From Acidianus infernus (GTDB taxonomy: Archaea; Thermoproteota; Thermoprotei_A; Sulfolobales; Sulfolobaceae): a DNA stretch of 64,000 nucleotides. Within the stretch, counting starts at the first letter, position 1. Every line of letters begins with the position of its first letter. Positions 11,127 through 20,221 of the stretch are shown here, one piece after another. The stretch spans positions 842,001 to 906,000 of the forward strand of contig NZ_WFIY01000004.1 in assembly GCF_009729545.1 (NCBI RefSeq), in the 5' to 3' direction. A program made the position numbers and the translations under genes. The notes below the pieces were generated by a model. The model was not told the DNA's origin. It saw only the letters and a list, made by a program, of their open reading frames with translations, and searched no databases.

Positions 11127-12526
11127 AATATATCAAAAGTAAGAAGCACAAGAGATATAGATTTCCCAAAGATTGCGAGGAAGGTTTGCCTTATACTGAA
11201 GTTATAGAAGATGGCAAAAGAATTAAGGTATGTGAGAATTTTGAAAAGTATTTTCATTATAGTAATCATTTTTCAATAAATTTTAGTTCCTCCATAATAC
11301 ATAGTAAGTTTCTTAGAAGTCAATTCATACTAAATAATATTCCCAGATTTCTGAACTTACCTGAATACTACAATGAAAACCGCGAGATAAAGATTGAGAT
11401 AAACGATAAAATTGACGAAATAATAATAGGTGAGGGAATTAGCGGACTTTCTGCTTTAGAAAATTGTAAAAATTGTATTTTAATCTCTCCAAATTTTGAC
11501 GATGAAATATTTCTAGATCCTCTATGTAAAGACTGCAGTTTAAAAGACAAAATTAAATCGATAATTAAAAATAACTCGAACAAAATAGTTTATGGTAGGT
11601 TTATTGGAAGGTTTGACGAAGGGTTAGTTTTTAGGCTAAAAGATAACTATCTAGTAATAAGGAAACCTGCTAAGGTTATCTTAGCCTCCGGTTCAAGATT
11701 CTTACCTCCAGTATTTCCCGGTAACGATTTACCCGGCATAATATCGCGTAGGATGTATCTGAAATTCTTAAATTTATTTAAAAATGTAGTAGTTATAGGC
11801 TCTACTGACGATGCCATAAGAACTGCATTAATTTCTAAATCAAAAATATTCCTAAAAAAAGGTACAGAAAATTTCTCCAAAAAATATCTTGAATTGGCGG
11901 AAAATGAAGGAATAGACATTCTAGAAGTAAATGAACTTAAGGCTTCAAGAAAAGGTAAGAAAATTGTGCTTTATCATGATTATGGGAAGGAAATTGTAGA
12001 TGCTATAGTTTTTGCTATAGTTAGACAACCAAGAATTGAAATAGCTAACAATCTCGGAATCGAATACAATTTTTATCACAAATCTCATATTTATCTTCCA
12101 GTACATAATATAAATGGAAAAGTTAACGATAATTACTATGTGACAGGTGGGATGAGAGGAATTTATGATTATGAGCTGTCATTCTTAAGTGGAAAAATAA
12201 TATTTAATGAAGCTATAGACGAATTTTACGCTGAACTAAAGGAGACCTATCTTTATCATTATTATAATAAGAGAGGAGAAGAAGAAAGTAGCAGTATTTC
12301 GCCTTATTTCTTTGGTAATGGTTATGTTTGCGAATGTGAGGATATTAAACTGAAAGATGTAGAGGAGCAGTATAAAAAAGGTTATAGAACTGTTGAAGAG
12401 ATGAAAAGAACTCTTGGAATTTCTACAGGGTATTGCCAAGGAAAAATATGTAGCTTCCTAGTTGGAGATTATTTAAATAGCAATAAGCTAATAACTTTCA
12501 GATCTCCCTTATATTCAATGTGGTAA
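11123..12526 (+). CDS. FAD/NAD-dependent dehydrogenase subunit with BFD-like [2Fe-2S] domain (HcnB/SoxA-like)
   Basis: Larger subunit of a predicted two-subunit amine/amino-acid dehydrogenase (HcnBC, octopine/nopaline oxidase and archaeal proline dehydrogenase group). It has a Rossmann-type segment GEGISGL near 107-113, a second nucleotide-binding segment VVVIGSTDDA, and GGMRGIYDYE near the FAD end. The C-terminal domain carries CxC...CxxxxC (CEC, then CQGKIC after 33 residues), the bacterioferritin-associated-ferredoxin [2Fe-2S] arrangement. The first ~100 residues are divergent. It overlaps the upstream phosphodiesterase by four bases and is followed after one base by the catalytic flavoprotein. 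Confidence 0.82.
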   Translation: MKYIKSKKHKRYRFPKDCEEGLPYTEVIEDGKRIKVCENFEKYFHYSNHFSINFSSSIIHSKFLRSQFILNNIPRFLNLPEYYNENREIKIEINDKIDEIIIGEGISGLSALENCKNCILISPNFDDEIFLDPLCKDCSLKDKIKSIIKNNSNKIVYGRFIGRFDEGLVFRLKDNYLVIRKPAKVILASGSRFLPPVFPGNDLPGIISRRMYLKFLNLFKNVVVIGSTDDAIRTALISKSKIFLKKGTENFSKKYLELAENEGIDILEVNELKASRKGKKIVLYHDYGKEIVDAIVFAIVRQPRIEIANNLGIEYNFYHKSHIYLPVHNINGKVNDNYYVTGGMRGIYDYELSFLSGKIIFNEAIDEFYAELKETYLYHYYNKRGEEESSSISPYFFGNGYVCECEDIKLKDVEEQYKKGYRTVEEMKRTLGISTGYCQGKICSFLVGDYLNSNKLITFRSPLYSMW

Positions 12527-12527
12527 A

Positions 12528-13631
12528 ATGATAATAATAGGAGCTGGAGCTCACGGGTTAAGTTTAGCTTATCATTTAGTTAAAAAAGGAGTCAAGGGTA
12601 TAATTCTTGTTGAACAGAGTAGGATAGGTTATGGTTCAAGTAGTAGGAATGCTAGCCGATTTAGATATCATTTTTACAGTAGAGAAAATATAGAGTTTGC
12701 ATTAGAAGGAATAAAATATTTGATATCCCAAAAGAAAGAATTAAAATATAATCCTTTAATATACAAAACAGGATATTTATGGTTATTACATGATGAAAAT
12801 TTAATAGGGAACTTTAAAAAATTGCATTCTTTATGGTCTTCCTATTCAATTGGCGGAAAATTTCTAGAGTGCAAAGAATTTGAGTTTCTTAGAGTAGATG
12901 GAACTTGCTATTTTGCTCCTCAAGATGGAGCATTTCATCATGATTACATGATTTATAGCTATTATGAAGAGATTAAGGATAAAGTAGATATAAAATATGG
13001 AAAAGTATCAAAAATTCTGTATAATAATGGAAAAATTACAGGAATCAAACTAGAAAGCGGAGAGGAGATAAAAGATAATGAGGTAGTAGTTACTGCAGGA
13101 GCTTGGTCAGGAGAATTACTAAAGACTGCTAACATAAACTTGCCTATATATCCAGATAGAAAGGAAATATTTATAACTGAAGATGTAAAATTTAGAATTA
13201 AACCACTTGTTATAGACTTCAAACGGGAAATTTACTTTTCCCATACATTAAAAGGAGAAATAATAGGCGGAATAGAGAAAGAAGATATTGGATTTAAGGA
13301 GTTTTCAATATCATTCTTAGATTCAATAGAGTACTTAAAGAGACTGAGAGAAGTTGTTAAGGGAATAGAAGGTATAGGAATTCTAAGAGGTTGGTCTGGG
13401 TACTATGAAATGACTCCAGATCACTCTCATGTAATGGGTTATGGAAATGATTGGCCAGAAGGATTATTTATTGATGCAGGATATAGTGGTCATGGAATGA
13501 TGTTTGCACCTTACGCTGGGAAAATAATGGCAGATTTAATAGCTGATGGTGAGAAAAATAGATTTATACAGATATTCTCTCCTGATAGATTTAATGAAGA
13601 AAAACTAATTGAGGAAAAGATGGTTATTTAA
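12528..13631 (+). CDS. FAD-dependent amino-acid/amine dehydrogenase catalytic subunit (DAO family)
   Basis: A DadA/glycine oxidase/sarcosine oxidase beta-type flavoprotein of 367 residues. The FAD-binding fingerprint GAGAHGLSLAYHLVKKG is at about 5-21, followed by the family's GSSSRNASRFR segment. The C-terminal GYSGHGMMFAPYAGKIMADLI is typical of the second FAD contact. Together with the preceding BFD-type subunit it should oxidise an imino/amino acid and pass electrons to a quinone or ferredoxin. The substrate is unknown: sarcosine, proline or a D-amino acid are all possible. Confidence 0.85.
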   Translation: MIIIGAGAHGLSLAYHLVKKGVKGIILVEQSRIGYGSSSRNASRFRYHFYSRENIEFALEGIKYLISQKKELKYNPLIYKTGYLWLLHDENLIGNFKKLHSLWSSYSIGGKFLECKEFEFLRVDGTCYFAPQDGAFHHDYMIYSYYEEIKDKVDIKYGKVSKILYNNGKITGIKLESGEEIKDNEVVVTAGAWSGELLKTANINLPIYPDRKEIFITEDVKFRIKPLVIDFKREIYFSHTLKGEIIGGIEKEDIGFKEFSISFLDSIEYLKRLREVVKGIEGIGILRGWSGYYEMTPDHSHVMGYGNDWPEGLFIDAGYSGHGMMFAPYAGKIMADLIADGEKNRFIQIFSPDRFNEEKLIEEKMVI

Positions 13632-14617
13632 TCTTTAGGCAAGCTAATGGCCTTCTTATTTAAGTATCTATTAACATAATCTGCAAATTCCTTATAGTAA
13701 CCTTTTCTTCCTCCATCAGTTACTATTAAAGAGGCAGAGGAAGAATCTACATAATAAACTAGCTCATCAAAATCTGCATGATCACTGAGTGCAACTATTT
13801 TAGATTTATTATCCACATCTCTTATTGGACTGGAGAATTCCCATCCAGATAGTGCAAAATTTGTAAATTTAGAGTCCCTATTTTTGAACTCATGAAAATG
13901 TTTAAATTCCACGTACCAACCGTCTTTTATTATATCCTTAGCTTCAGGACTCTTAGCTGAGAAAACGTCTTTTATTTCTAGGCCATACTTTATTGCAATG
14001 TCTGTAATTTCTTTTATTTTGCCATCTACTATAAAAGGGGCCGAAATTCCATTTCTTCTCAGTATTTTCATTGCCTCTTGAATCTTTCCATAGTAGGCAT
14101 AGACTCTTACTGGTCCATAAATTAGCGAATCGTTTACGTAGTCTGAAAATAAGATTTCGACTTCATCTCTAAATTTTCTTCTAAATGCCGGTTTTCCGTA
14201 GGTAGTATCAACAATTAATACGTCAGTATTAAGTATAGGAGTACCTTTCCCAGGATTCTTAAAATCTCCAGTATAACCTACACTTTCCCCATTAGAATTT
14301 GTTACAACTACTTGAGCAGCTCCAAATACATGATCTGCTTGAACTAGTTCTATTTTCTCATCCTCTATTGCAATCTTTATACCATAACTTATTCCCATTG
14401 CCTTTTTCTTAGGTATATCATACCCTAAGACTGAAAGAACTTCAAGAGTTGGAGGAGTCGATATGATTCCAATGCAAGATGAAATGCTCTTATTTAATTG
14501 CAAAATATGATCAGCATGGAAATGAGTTACTACTCTAAAATTTCGCTCATAATGCCCATCAACTGTAAAGTTGTTACCTAAAAGTATTGCACCAGACTTC
14601 TTAATATCGAAGAACAC
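13628..14617 (-). CDS. MBL-fold (beta-CASP-like) exonuclease linked to DNA ligase
   Basis: Metallo-beta-lactamase-fold hydrolase of 329 residues. The metal motif THFHADH is at 31-37, YTGDFK contributes the fourth motif, and SDHADFDELVYYV near the C-terminus resembles motif C of beta-CASP nucleases. It lies 31 bp downstream of the ATP-dependent DNA ligase on the same strand. That recalls bacterial clusters in which an MBL exonuclease accompanies an ATP-dependent ligase, so a role in DNA end processing is a reasonable inference. RNA 3'-end processing is the alternative. It converges on the flavoprotein gene with a four-base overlap. Confidence 0.82.
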   Translation of the reverse strand: MFFDIKKSGAILLGNNFTVDGHYERNFRVVTHFHADHILQLNKSISSCIGIISTPPTLEVLSVLGYDIPKKKAMGISYGIKIAIEDEKIELVQADHVFGAAQVVVTNSNGESVGYTGDFKNPGKGTPILNTDVLIVDTTYGKPAFRRKFRDEVEILFSDYVNDSLIYGPVRVYAYYGKIQEAMKILRRNGISAPFIVDGKIKEITDIAIKYGLEIKDVFSAKSPEAKDIIKDGWYVEFKHFHEFKNRDSKFTNFALSGWEFSSPIRDVDNKSKIVALSDHADFDELVYYVDSSSASLIVTDGGRKGYYKEFADYVNRYLNKKAISLPKD

Positions 14618-14648
14618 AAAACATAACTATGAGTTATTTTATAAAAAC

Positions 14649-16451
14649 TTATACATTTTGATCTGACGGCTTTTCTTCGATCTTCTTTAATTGGCTCTTA
14701 TACATCTCAAGAATTTCACGACTAGTAGTTGCATCTTCCGGGCTTTTATCTGGCCTCCACCTTATAAATCTTGGGAATCTTATTGATAAACCACCTTCTC
14801 CATATTGATCCTTGCAACATGTGTGCAAAGGAGATATAGTTATTTCTGCTCCAATTATTTCGGCAACAAGCACTGGTGTTAACCAAACATCTGGAACCAT
14901 AGTTGAAACAACTCTTGGGTGAGGAGAATCTCTTTTTAACTCTGCAATTTTCTTCTGTAAATCGTCAAGTTCTGCGTCAGTAAAACCAGAAGCAACCTTA
15001 CATACAGTCTCGAAAACATCCTTGTCTGGGTTATATGCTGCCATTAGGAAGGAACTATATTTACCTCCTTTCCTTCCTTTACCGTAAAAAGCTCCTACCA
15101 TTACCAGGTCTACAGTATCTGCCATTTCGCTCTGGTAATCTCTCTTAAACTTTATCCAAAGCCAGCCTCTTGATCCTGCCTGGTATATTGCATCTGGTGC
15201 CAGAGATTTTACCATAACGCCTTCTGCGCCTTCAGAAATTGCCTGGTAGAAGAATTCCTTTAGTTTTTCTACATTATCAGTTATAATATGAGTAGCTATA
15301 TGCACATAATCGTTATCTTCAACTATTGATTCTAACTTCTTACGTCTTTCTGATAACGGCTTTACTGTATAATCTTCTCCTTCATAGTACATTAAATCAA
15401 ACAAGAATACGTTAACTGGATATTCTTTTATAGCCTCGTGAATATCGGACTTCCTTTTCCTATGCATTAACTCTTGGAAAGGTCTCATTTCGCCGGTTTC
15501 TGGGTCTACTGGTATTATTTCTCCTTCAACTATGAACTCATTGCCTTTAACGTATTTTGAAATATACTCTACTACGTCAGGATATTGATTTGTTATATTT
15601 TCTAATCTTCTAGAGAATATGAAAATTTTATCCCCAGCCTTGTGGATTTGCCCTCTCTCTCCATCATACTTGTAATCAACCAATGCAAGATTGCCTACTT
15701 TATTTAACATCTCTGCAGGGTCCGATAATCTTTCAGCCAGCATTGGCCTTATTGGAATTCCTGGCTGAGGTTTGATGTTCTTCAGTTGCTCAATTCCGCC
15801 ATTTGCCAATATTTTTGCAATATTACCTAAATCTGCCCTCAAATTGTATGCCCTTTCAACTATAGGCCTAAAGTTCTGTCCGCCACCGAAAGTTATTGCT
15901 AGTGCATCTAATATTGTAGCATCTCCTATTCCAACTCTTAACCTACCATCAACAAATCTAACCAAATATTTAGCTTCAAGCGGAGACGCGTCTTTAAGTA
16001 ATCCTGCTAATAGTCTGATTTTAATATCTCTACTACCTTCTCCAGTGCTTGTAGCAACTTTTGTTAAATCATCATAAACTTTTTCTACAGTTAGTGGCTT
16101 TGAAGCCTTTTGTGCTCCTAAAAACGCTAAAATGCTGGCAGACTGTTGTTTTTGCTTTATATCAAAAGCTACTTGCCCTAAGTCACCTACGGATTTATAC
16201 ATTTTTTCTATTTCATCATCGCTTACGCCTGTAGCTATTGATAATGCTCTTATGAGGAATTTTTCACCTATTCCTAATTCTGGCATTCCTAAGAAGTCTG
16301 GCCATAGTTTACCTTGAATTATATATACAACTTTATCAATAACATTTGTATCAGTTTTCTTAAAAAGATCTGCAAGTAATGATGTAAGTTGAAGCCTAGA
16401 AGATATCTTTTCTAGTCTATCAAAGTATTCAGCTATAATTTTAAACTCCAT
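14649..16451 (-). CDS. lig: ATP-dependent DNA ligase (replicative)
   Basis: Seals nicks during replication and repair. The 600-residue protein has the N-terminal DNA-binding domain, the adenylation motif KYDGERGQ with K261, motif IV EGVMVKSL, motif V WIKFKRDY and the OB-fold C-terminus, the standard crenarchaeal architecture. A TATA-like GATATAATATA at about 16471-16481 is roughly 26 bp before the ATG, so it is probably leaderless. It is co-directional with the MBL nuclease downstream. Confidence 0.97.
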   Translation of the reverse strand: MEFKIIAEYFDRLEKISSRLQLTSLLADLFKKTDTNVIDKVVYIIQGKLWPDFLGMPELGIGEKFLIRALSIATGVSDDEIEKMYKSVGDLGQVAFDIKQKQQSASILAFLGAQKASKPLTVEKVYDDLTKVATSTGEGSRDIKIRLLAGLLKDASPLEAKYLVRFVDGRLRVGIGDATILDALAITFGGGQNFRPIVERAYNLRADLGNIAKILANGGIEQLKNIKPQPGIPIRPMLAERLSDPAEMLNKVGNLALVDYKYDGERGQIHKAGDKIFIFSRRLENITNQYPDVVEYISKYVKGNEFIVEGEIIPVDPETGEMRPFQELMHRKRKSDIHEAIKEYPVNVFLFDLMYYEGEDYTVKPLSERRKKLESIVEDNDYVHIATHIITDNVEKLKEFFYQAISEGAEGVMVKSLAPDAIYQAGSRGWLWIKFKRDYQSEMADTVDLVMVGAFYGKGRKGGKYSSFLMAAYNPDKDVFETVCKVASGFTDAELDDLQKKIAELKRDSPHPRVVSTMVPDVWLTPVLVAEIIGAEITISPLHTCCKDQYGEGGLSIRFPRFIRWRPDKSPEDATTSREILEMYKSQLKKIEEKPSDQNV

Positions 16452-16483
16452 AAATAAAAGTTTGAATTACGATATAATATATT

Positions 16484-16540
16484 TGATGATGAAAACCGGC
16501 AAGCCGGAAGGATGAAGTATCAGAGTTACTCTGAAGCCAT
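16484..16540 (+). ncRNA. Candidate C/D-box small RNA
   Basis: In the 135 bp between the ligase and dcd promoters there is box C ATGATGA (16486-16492), a degenerate D' (CGGA 16505-16508), a C'-like GGATGA (16510-16515) and box D CTGA (16531-16534). Guide-sized gaps of 12 and 15 bases separate them. An AT-rich TAAATAAAAG about 26 bp before 16482 could be its promoter. The first guide also contains a short palindrome (CCGGC-AA-GCCGG), so chance cannot be excluded. No target was identified. Confidence 0.5.
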
Positions 16541-16586
16541 TTTCCTTATAAAATATATTCTTACAAGAGGAAAAAAGTAGATATTT

Positions 16587-17105
16587 ATGATTCTTGGGGA
16601 TAGAGATTTAAAATACTACCTGGAAAAGGGTTGGATAGTAATTTCTCCTCTTACTCAAGACACTATAAGAGAGAACGGGGTCGATTTAAGAGTAGGCGGA
16701 GAAATTGCCCGATTCAGGAAAACGGATGAGGTCTACGAAGATGGAAAGGATCCTCGGTCATTTTATGAAATTGAAAAGGGAGATGAGTTCATCATTCATC
16801 CTAACGAACACGTGCTATTAGTTACTGAAGAATACGTGAAATTGCCAAATGACGTAATGGCATTTGTGAACCTTCGTTCATCTTTTGCTAGGTTAGGCCT
16901 ATTCATCCCTCCAACGATAGTAGATGCTGGATTTGAAGGTCAGCTCACAATAGAAGTGCTAGGTTCAGCCTTTCCAGTCAAAATAAAAAGAGGCACGAGG
17001 TTTCTACACCTCATTTTCGCCAAAACTTTAACACCAGTAGAGAACCCCTACCACGGTAAATATCAAGGACAACAAGGTGTAACTTTACCTAAAAATGGGA
17101 GGTAA
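16587..17105 (+). CDS. dcd: dCTP deaminase
   Basis: Deaminates dCTP to dUTP, the precursor of dTMP, and may be bifunctional with dUTP hydrolysis. The 172-residue trimeric jelly-roll protein shows the family segments QDTIRENGVDLRVG, RSSFARLGL and DAGFEGQLTIEV, the last with the catalytic Glu. A TATA box (CTTATAAAA, about 16545-16553) would give a leader of roughly 12 bases. The end is followed by a GC-rich intergenic island. Confidence 0.96.
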   Translation: MILGDRDLKYYLEKGWIVISPLTQDTIRENGVDLRVGGEIARFRKTDEVYEDGKDPRSFYEIEKGDEFIIHPNEHVLLVTEEYVKLPNDVMAFVNLRSSFARLGLFIPPTIVDAGFEGQLTIEVLGSAFPVKIKRGTRFLHLIFAKTLTPVENPYHGKYQGQQGVTLPKNGR

Positions 17106-17285
17106 GGAGGCGGAAAGGGGATGGATAACCCAAGACGTTAATGACGCTCCTCTCCAGCTCGAGTTAGGGGCAACTAGCATTTATAGATAAAAATCAAATG
17201 GTGGTCTCTGAGCTACTCGAATTGATGGTGGTAACTATGAGCCCCTTGGAAGGGAACCCTTCCAAGACGGAGGGGAAGTCAGCAA
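17106..17285. ncRNA. GC-rich structured intergenic island, possible non-coding RNA
   Basis: About 180 bp at roughly 49% GC, far above the surrounding AT-rich DNA, between dcd and the coiled-coil gene. It contains a 10-bp perfect hairpin (CTTGGAAGGG 17245-17254 with CCCTTCCAAG 17257-17266, AA loop) enclosed by a further CCCC/GGGG pairing. A second short hairpin, AGTT...AACT, lies near 17163-17176. A TATA-like TTTATAGA at 17180-17187 could drive an RNA starting near 17210. In AT-rich hyperthermophiles, GC-rich islands usually mark structured RNAs. Short ORFs of 31 and 39 codons also exist here (17095-17190 and 17198-17317), so a small-protein reading is possible. I do not recognise the RNA family. 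Confidence 0.45.
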
Positions 17286-17288
17286 AAT

Positions 17289-17981
17289 TTAAATTCCAGA
17301 TAATTTCCATGCCTTAGCATTATTATCGAAGTATATTATTCCCAATTGTCTCAATTTTTGGAATAATTTATGCTCTTGTTTAGTGAGATACTTTTGTGCT
17401 TCTACATCATCTGGGGTATGAATATCTGAAAGTTTCTTTACGAAATTATTAAAGAAATCAACATCTACGGCTATTCTTTCTTTATCAGTATATAGAACTT
17501 TTCCACCTTGTTTTTCAATTTTTTCAAAGAATAAGTCAGGGTTCTTAAGCTTTACCTCGCTCTCATATATTGCCCCTTGTGACTTAAGAATATCCATGAC
17601 AGTTTTCTTCTTTTCACCAGTTGGTTGCGAGTATTGGCGCGTTTTTTCGTATTTAGCTTCTGATTCTTCGCTTTTCTTGCTTTCTATTTCATCAATTTTC
17701 TCGCTTAAATCAGCTATTTTTTGTTTTAAATTCTCCACTTCAGCTGTAAATGGATTTACCATATCTTGAATTTTTCTTTCTAGTTTTTTCGTAATCTCAT
17801 CTATAATTTGTGGAGTGATATTACTACTTGTAGTAGTAGAAATATTCATTCCATCATTTAAAGGTGATGATAGTAACTTATACTTAACGTAATAACTAAG
17901 TATAGCAAAGCCTTGTCTACTCGCCTCCTCTTCCAATTGTTTATATTCTTCATCTGTAAGCTTAATAACAAGTGTCTTCAT
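17289..17981 (-). CDS. Coiled-coil protein with ribbon-helix-helix-like N-terminus, unknown function
   Basis: A 230-residue protein. Residues 1-40 (TLVIKLTDEEYKQLEEEA) look like a ribbon-helix-helix DNA-binding motif, 60-115 form a strong coiled coil (LERKIQDM...LSEKIDEIES), and the C-terminal ~90 residues form a compact alpha/beta region ending in LGIIYFDNNAKAWKLSGI. No catalytic residues stand out. The neighbour on the same strand is the disulfide oxidoreductase Pdo, 54 bp upstream. It may be a nucleoid or regulatory protein; this is inference only. Confidence 0.75.
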   Translation of the reverse strand: MKTLVIKLTDEEYKQLEEEASRQGFAILSYYVKYKLLSSPLNDGMNISTTTSSNITPQIIDEITKKLERKIQDMVNPFTAEVENLKQKIADLSEKIDEIESKKSEESEAKYEKTRQYSQPTGEKKKTVMDILKSQGAIYESEVKLKNPDLFFEKIEKQGGKVLYTDKERIAVDVDFFNNFVKKLSDIHTPDDVEAQKYLTKQEHKLFQKLRQLGIIYFDNNAKAWKLSGI

Positions 17982-18035
17982 GATTTCAACTTTAAATGAG
18001 AATTCAAAAGATATAAGCTTAATTAAAAAATATAC

Positions 18036-18746
<711 letters not shown>

Positions 18747-18840
18747 GTCAATCCACTTGTTGTATATTAATTAACAGCCTTAAAAAGTTACATCAATGTT
18801 CTATCAACGTGAATTTTACGTTAAATACCTAATTAGTAGT

Positions 18841-19032
18841 ATCTCTGAGCGTGTCCAACAATATTGTTAGTTTAATATTTATCTATTCATATAAACTTAA
18901 AGAAATGTGCCTCAGACTAATATAAGTTTTTATGAAAAATGATTAATAAATAGTTAAGAAAAATACTAACAAAAATAAGGCTGTTCAGACTTTTTTGAGA
19001 AACTACGAAATTGTTGGCGCACTCATATCTCT
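18841..19032. repeat. Imperfect inverted-repeat pair in a gene-free stretch (possible MITE relic)
   Basis: The gap 18747-19121 (375 bp) holds no convincing gene. Within it, ATCTCTGAGCGTGTCCAACA (18841-18860) and the reverse complement of 19010-19032 share TGAG-CG-CCAACAAT with small gaps, giving terminal inverted repeats about 190 bp apart. A short open frame near 18990-19045 could be a relic. No transposase and no clear target-site duplication are seen. At 19092-19113 there is a separate 7-bp hairpin (GGTAGAA/TTCTACC) just beyond the AMMECR1 stop. Confidence 0.3.
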
Positions 19033-19121
19033 AATCATTATGGCTTAGTATATTTTTATGTATTTGTATAAAATGTTCATAAAAGCATAGAGGTAGAAAA
19101 CTATTGTTCTACCGAAGAGAT

Positions 19122-19787
19122 CTACTCTGAAAAATCAAACGGTTTACATTTAACATCAGATGGCTTTATCATAAGAATTTCATCGGAATTAGGATATTTT
19201 TCTCTGAATATTATACCTTCAAATCTTTTTATTCTAACGCTCTTATCTAACCAGCAATCTGGGCTCAATCCGGCTTTTAAGCAAGTTTCTGCTAAAAAGG
19301 TTTCCTCGTCCCAGCAGTACTCCATAGGAACTTGAGGTAATAATAGTCCGCTATATAATATTCCCTTTTCAACTATGAGTCCGTCTCTGCCTACTTTTAT
19401 TACTTTGGGTAATTCTTTCCTATCGTCAACTACTACTTCCTCTGGTTTAGTTAATACTGTAACCTCGATGATTATATTATTAATCTCATCTTTCATTAAC
19501 GGAGGAAATCTGGGATCAGAAAACGCTGCAGCTATTGCAGCATTTTTAACTATCTCCTTTAATGGAGCGACTGCTTCCACGTAACCTATGCATCCGCGTA
19601 AAGTAGTGGTCTCTCCTAAAAGGGTTTCCAGAGTAACAAAGGCTAGGCCTTTCTTATTAAGTACTTCGCTTTCCTTATAGTTAATTGAGCTTTGTAACCC
19701 CAATTTTTTCATTATTGCTTGTCTTGCTATCTTGACTAGTGTTTTGCCCTCCTCTATTCCTAGTTCTTGAATTGTAACTAAGCTCAT
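19122..19787 (-). CDS. AMMECR1-domain protein
   Basis: A 221-residue member of the AMMECR1/TIGR00296 family, conserved in archaea and eukaryotes and of unknown biochemical role. The signature LRGCIGYVEA is present, along with FSDPRFPPL and FLAETCLKAGL. The start is taken at ATG 19787 (MSLVTIQELG). The longer open frame upstream reads through the Mut7-C gene and lacks homology to the family. Even so, the first 107 bp overlap the 3' end of the Mut7-C RNase gene in another frame. Confidence 0.88.
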   Translation of the reverse strand: MSLVTIQELGIEEGKTLVKIARQAIMKKLGLQSSINYKESEVLNKKGLAFVTLETLLGETTTLRGCIGYVEAVAPLKEIVKNAAIAAAFSDPRFPPLMKDEINNIIIEVTVLTKPEEVVVDDRKELPKVIKVGRDGLIVEKGILYSGLLLPQVPMEYCWDEETFLAETCLKAGLSPDCWLDKSVRIKRFEGIIFREKYPNSDEILMIKPSDVKCKPFDFSE

Positions 19788-20220
19788 CTTTTTCTTTCTT
19801 TGATTTTGCCTTAATAAGTATCTCTTCGATTGTCTTCCAGTGCTTTCCCTTCCAATATTCTTTCTTGCACTTTGTACACCGCCATCTATTTTCACCAACT
19901 TTTTCTAGAATTCCATTACATTCGGAGCATCTAGACGCTTCAATCCTTGCCTCTAAATCTATTCCATATTTTATGGAAAGCTTAGCTAAAATTGATATAA
20001 TATCGTAATCTGGAGGAATAAGGAAGCACTCTAAACCCTTTTTCTTAGCCCTAATACATAGGCCTCTATCTCTTGTTAATATGACTCTTTTATCTTTTTC
20101 AGCAATTTTTATTACTTTCCAATCTTCAATATCATTACTATAATAAGTATCGTACCCTAAAATCCTAAGCCATCTAGCTAATTTACCTAGCATTGCATCA
20201 GCAATAAACTTGCTTTGCAT
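19681..20220 (-). CDS. Mut7-C RNase domain protein (PIN-like) with zinc ribbon
   Basis: The 179-residue protein begins MQSKFIADAMLGKLARWLRILGYD, the hallmark of the Mut7-C/DUF82 family, a PIN-like RNase fold. TRDRGL provides a further conserved acidic site, and a zinc ribbon follows (CSEC...CTKC) in a segment ending KHWKTI. Start ATG 20220 follows the upstream stop by one base; an in-frame ATG at 20235 is the alternative. The last ~35 residues overlap the AMMECR1 gene and look non-conserved. Confidence 0.82.
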   Translation of the reverse strand: MQSKFIADAMLGKLARWLRILGYDTYYSNDIEDWKVIKIAEKDKRVILTRDRGLCIRAKKKGLECFLIPPDYDIISILAKLSIKYGIDLEARIEASRCSECNGILEKVGENRWRCTKCKKEYWKGKHWKTIEEILIKAKSKKEKDELSYNSRTRNRGGQNTSQDSKTSNNEKIGVTKLN

Positions 20221-20221
20221 G

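Noticed and set aside
17106..17285. RNase P RNA or SRP RNA identity for the GC-rich island
   Set aside because: Too short, and the diagnostic conserved blocks of those RNAs could not be found.
19788..19898. 37-codon N-terminal extension of the AMMECR1 protein
   Set aside because: It is the out-of-frame reading of the Mut7-C zinc-ribbon region; the family starts at about MSLVTIQEL.
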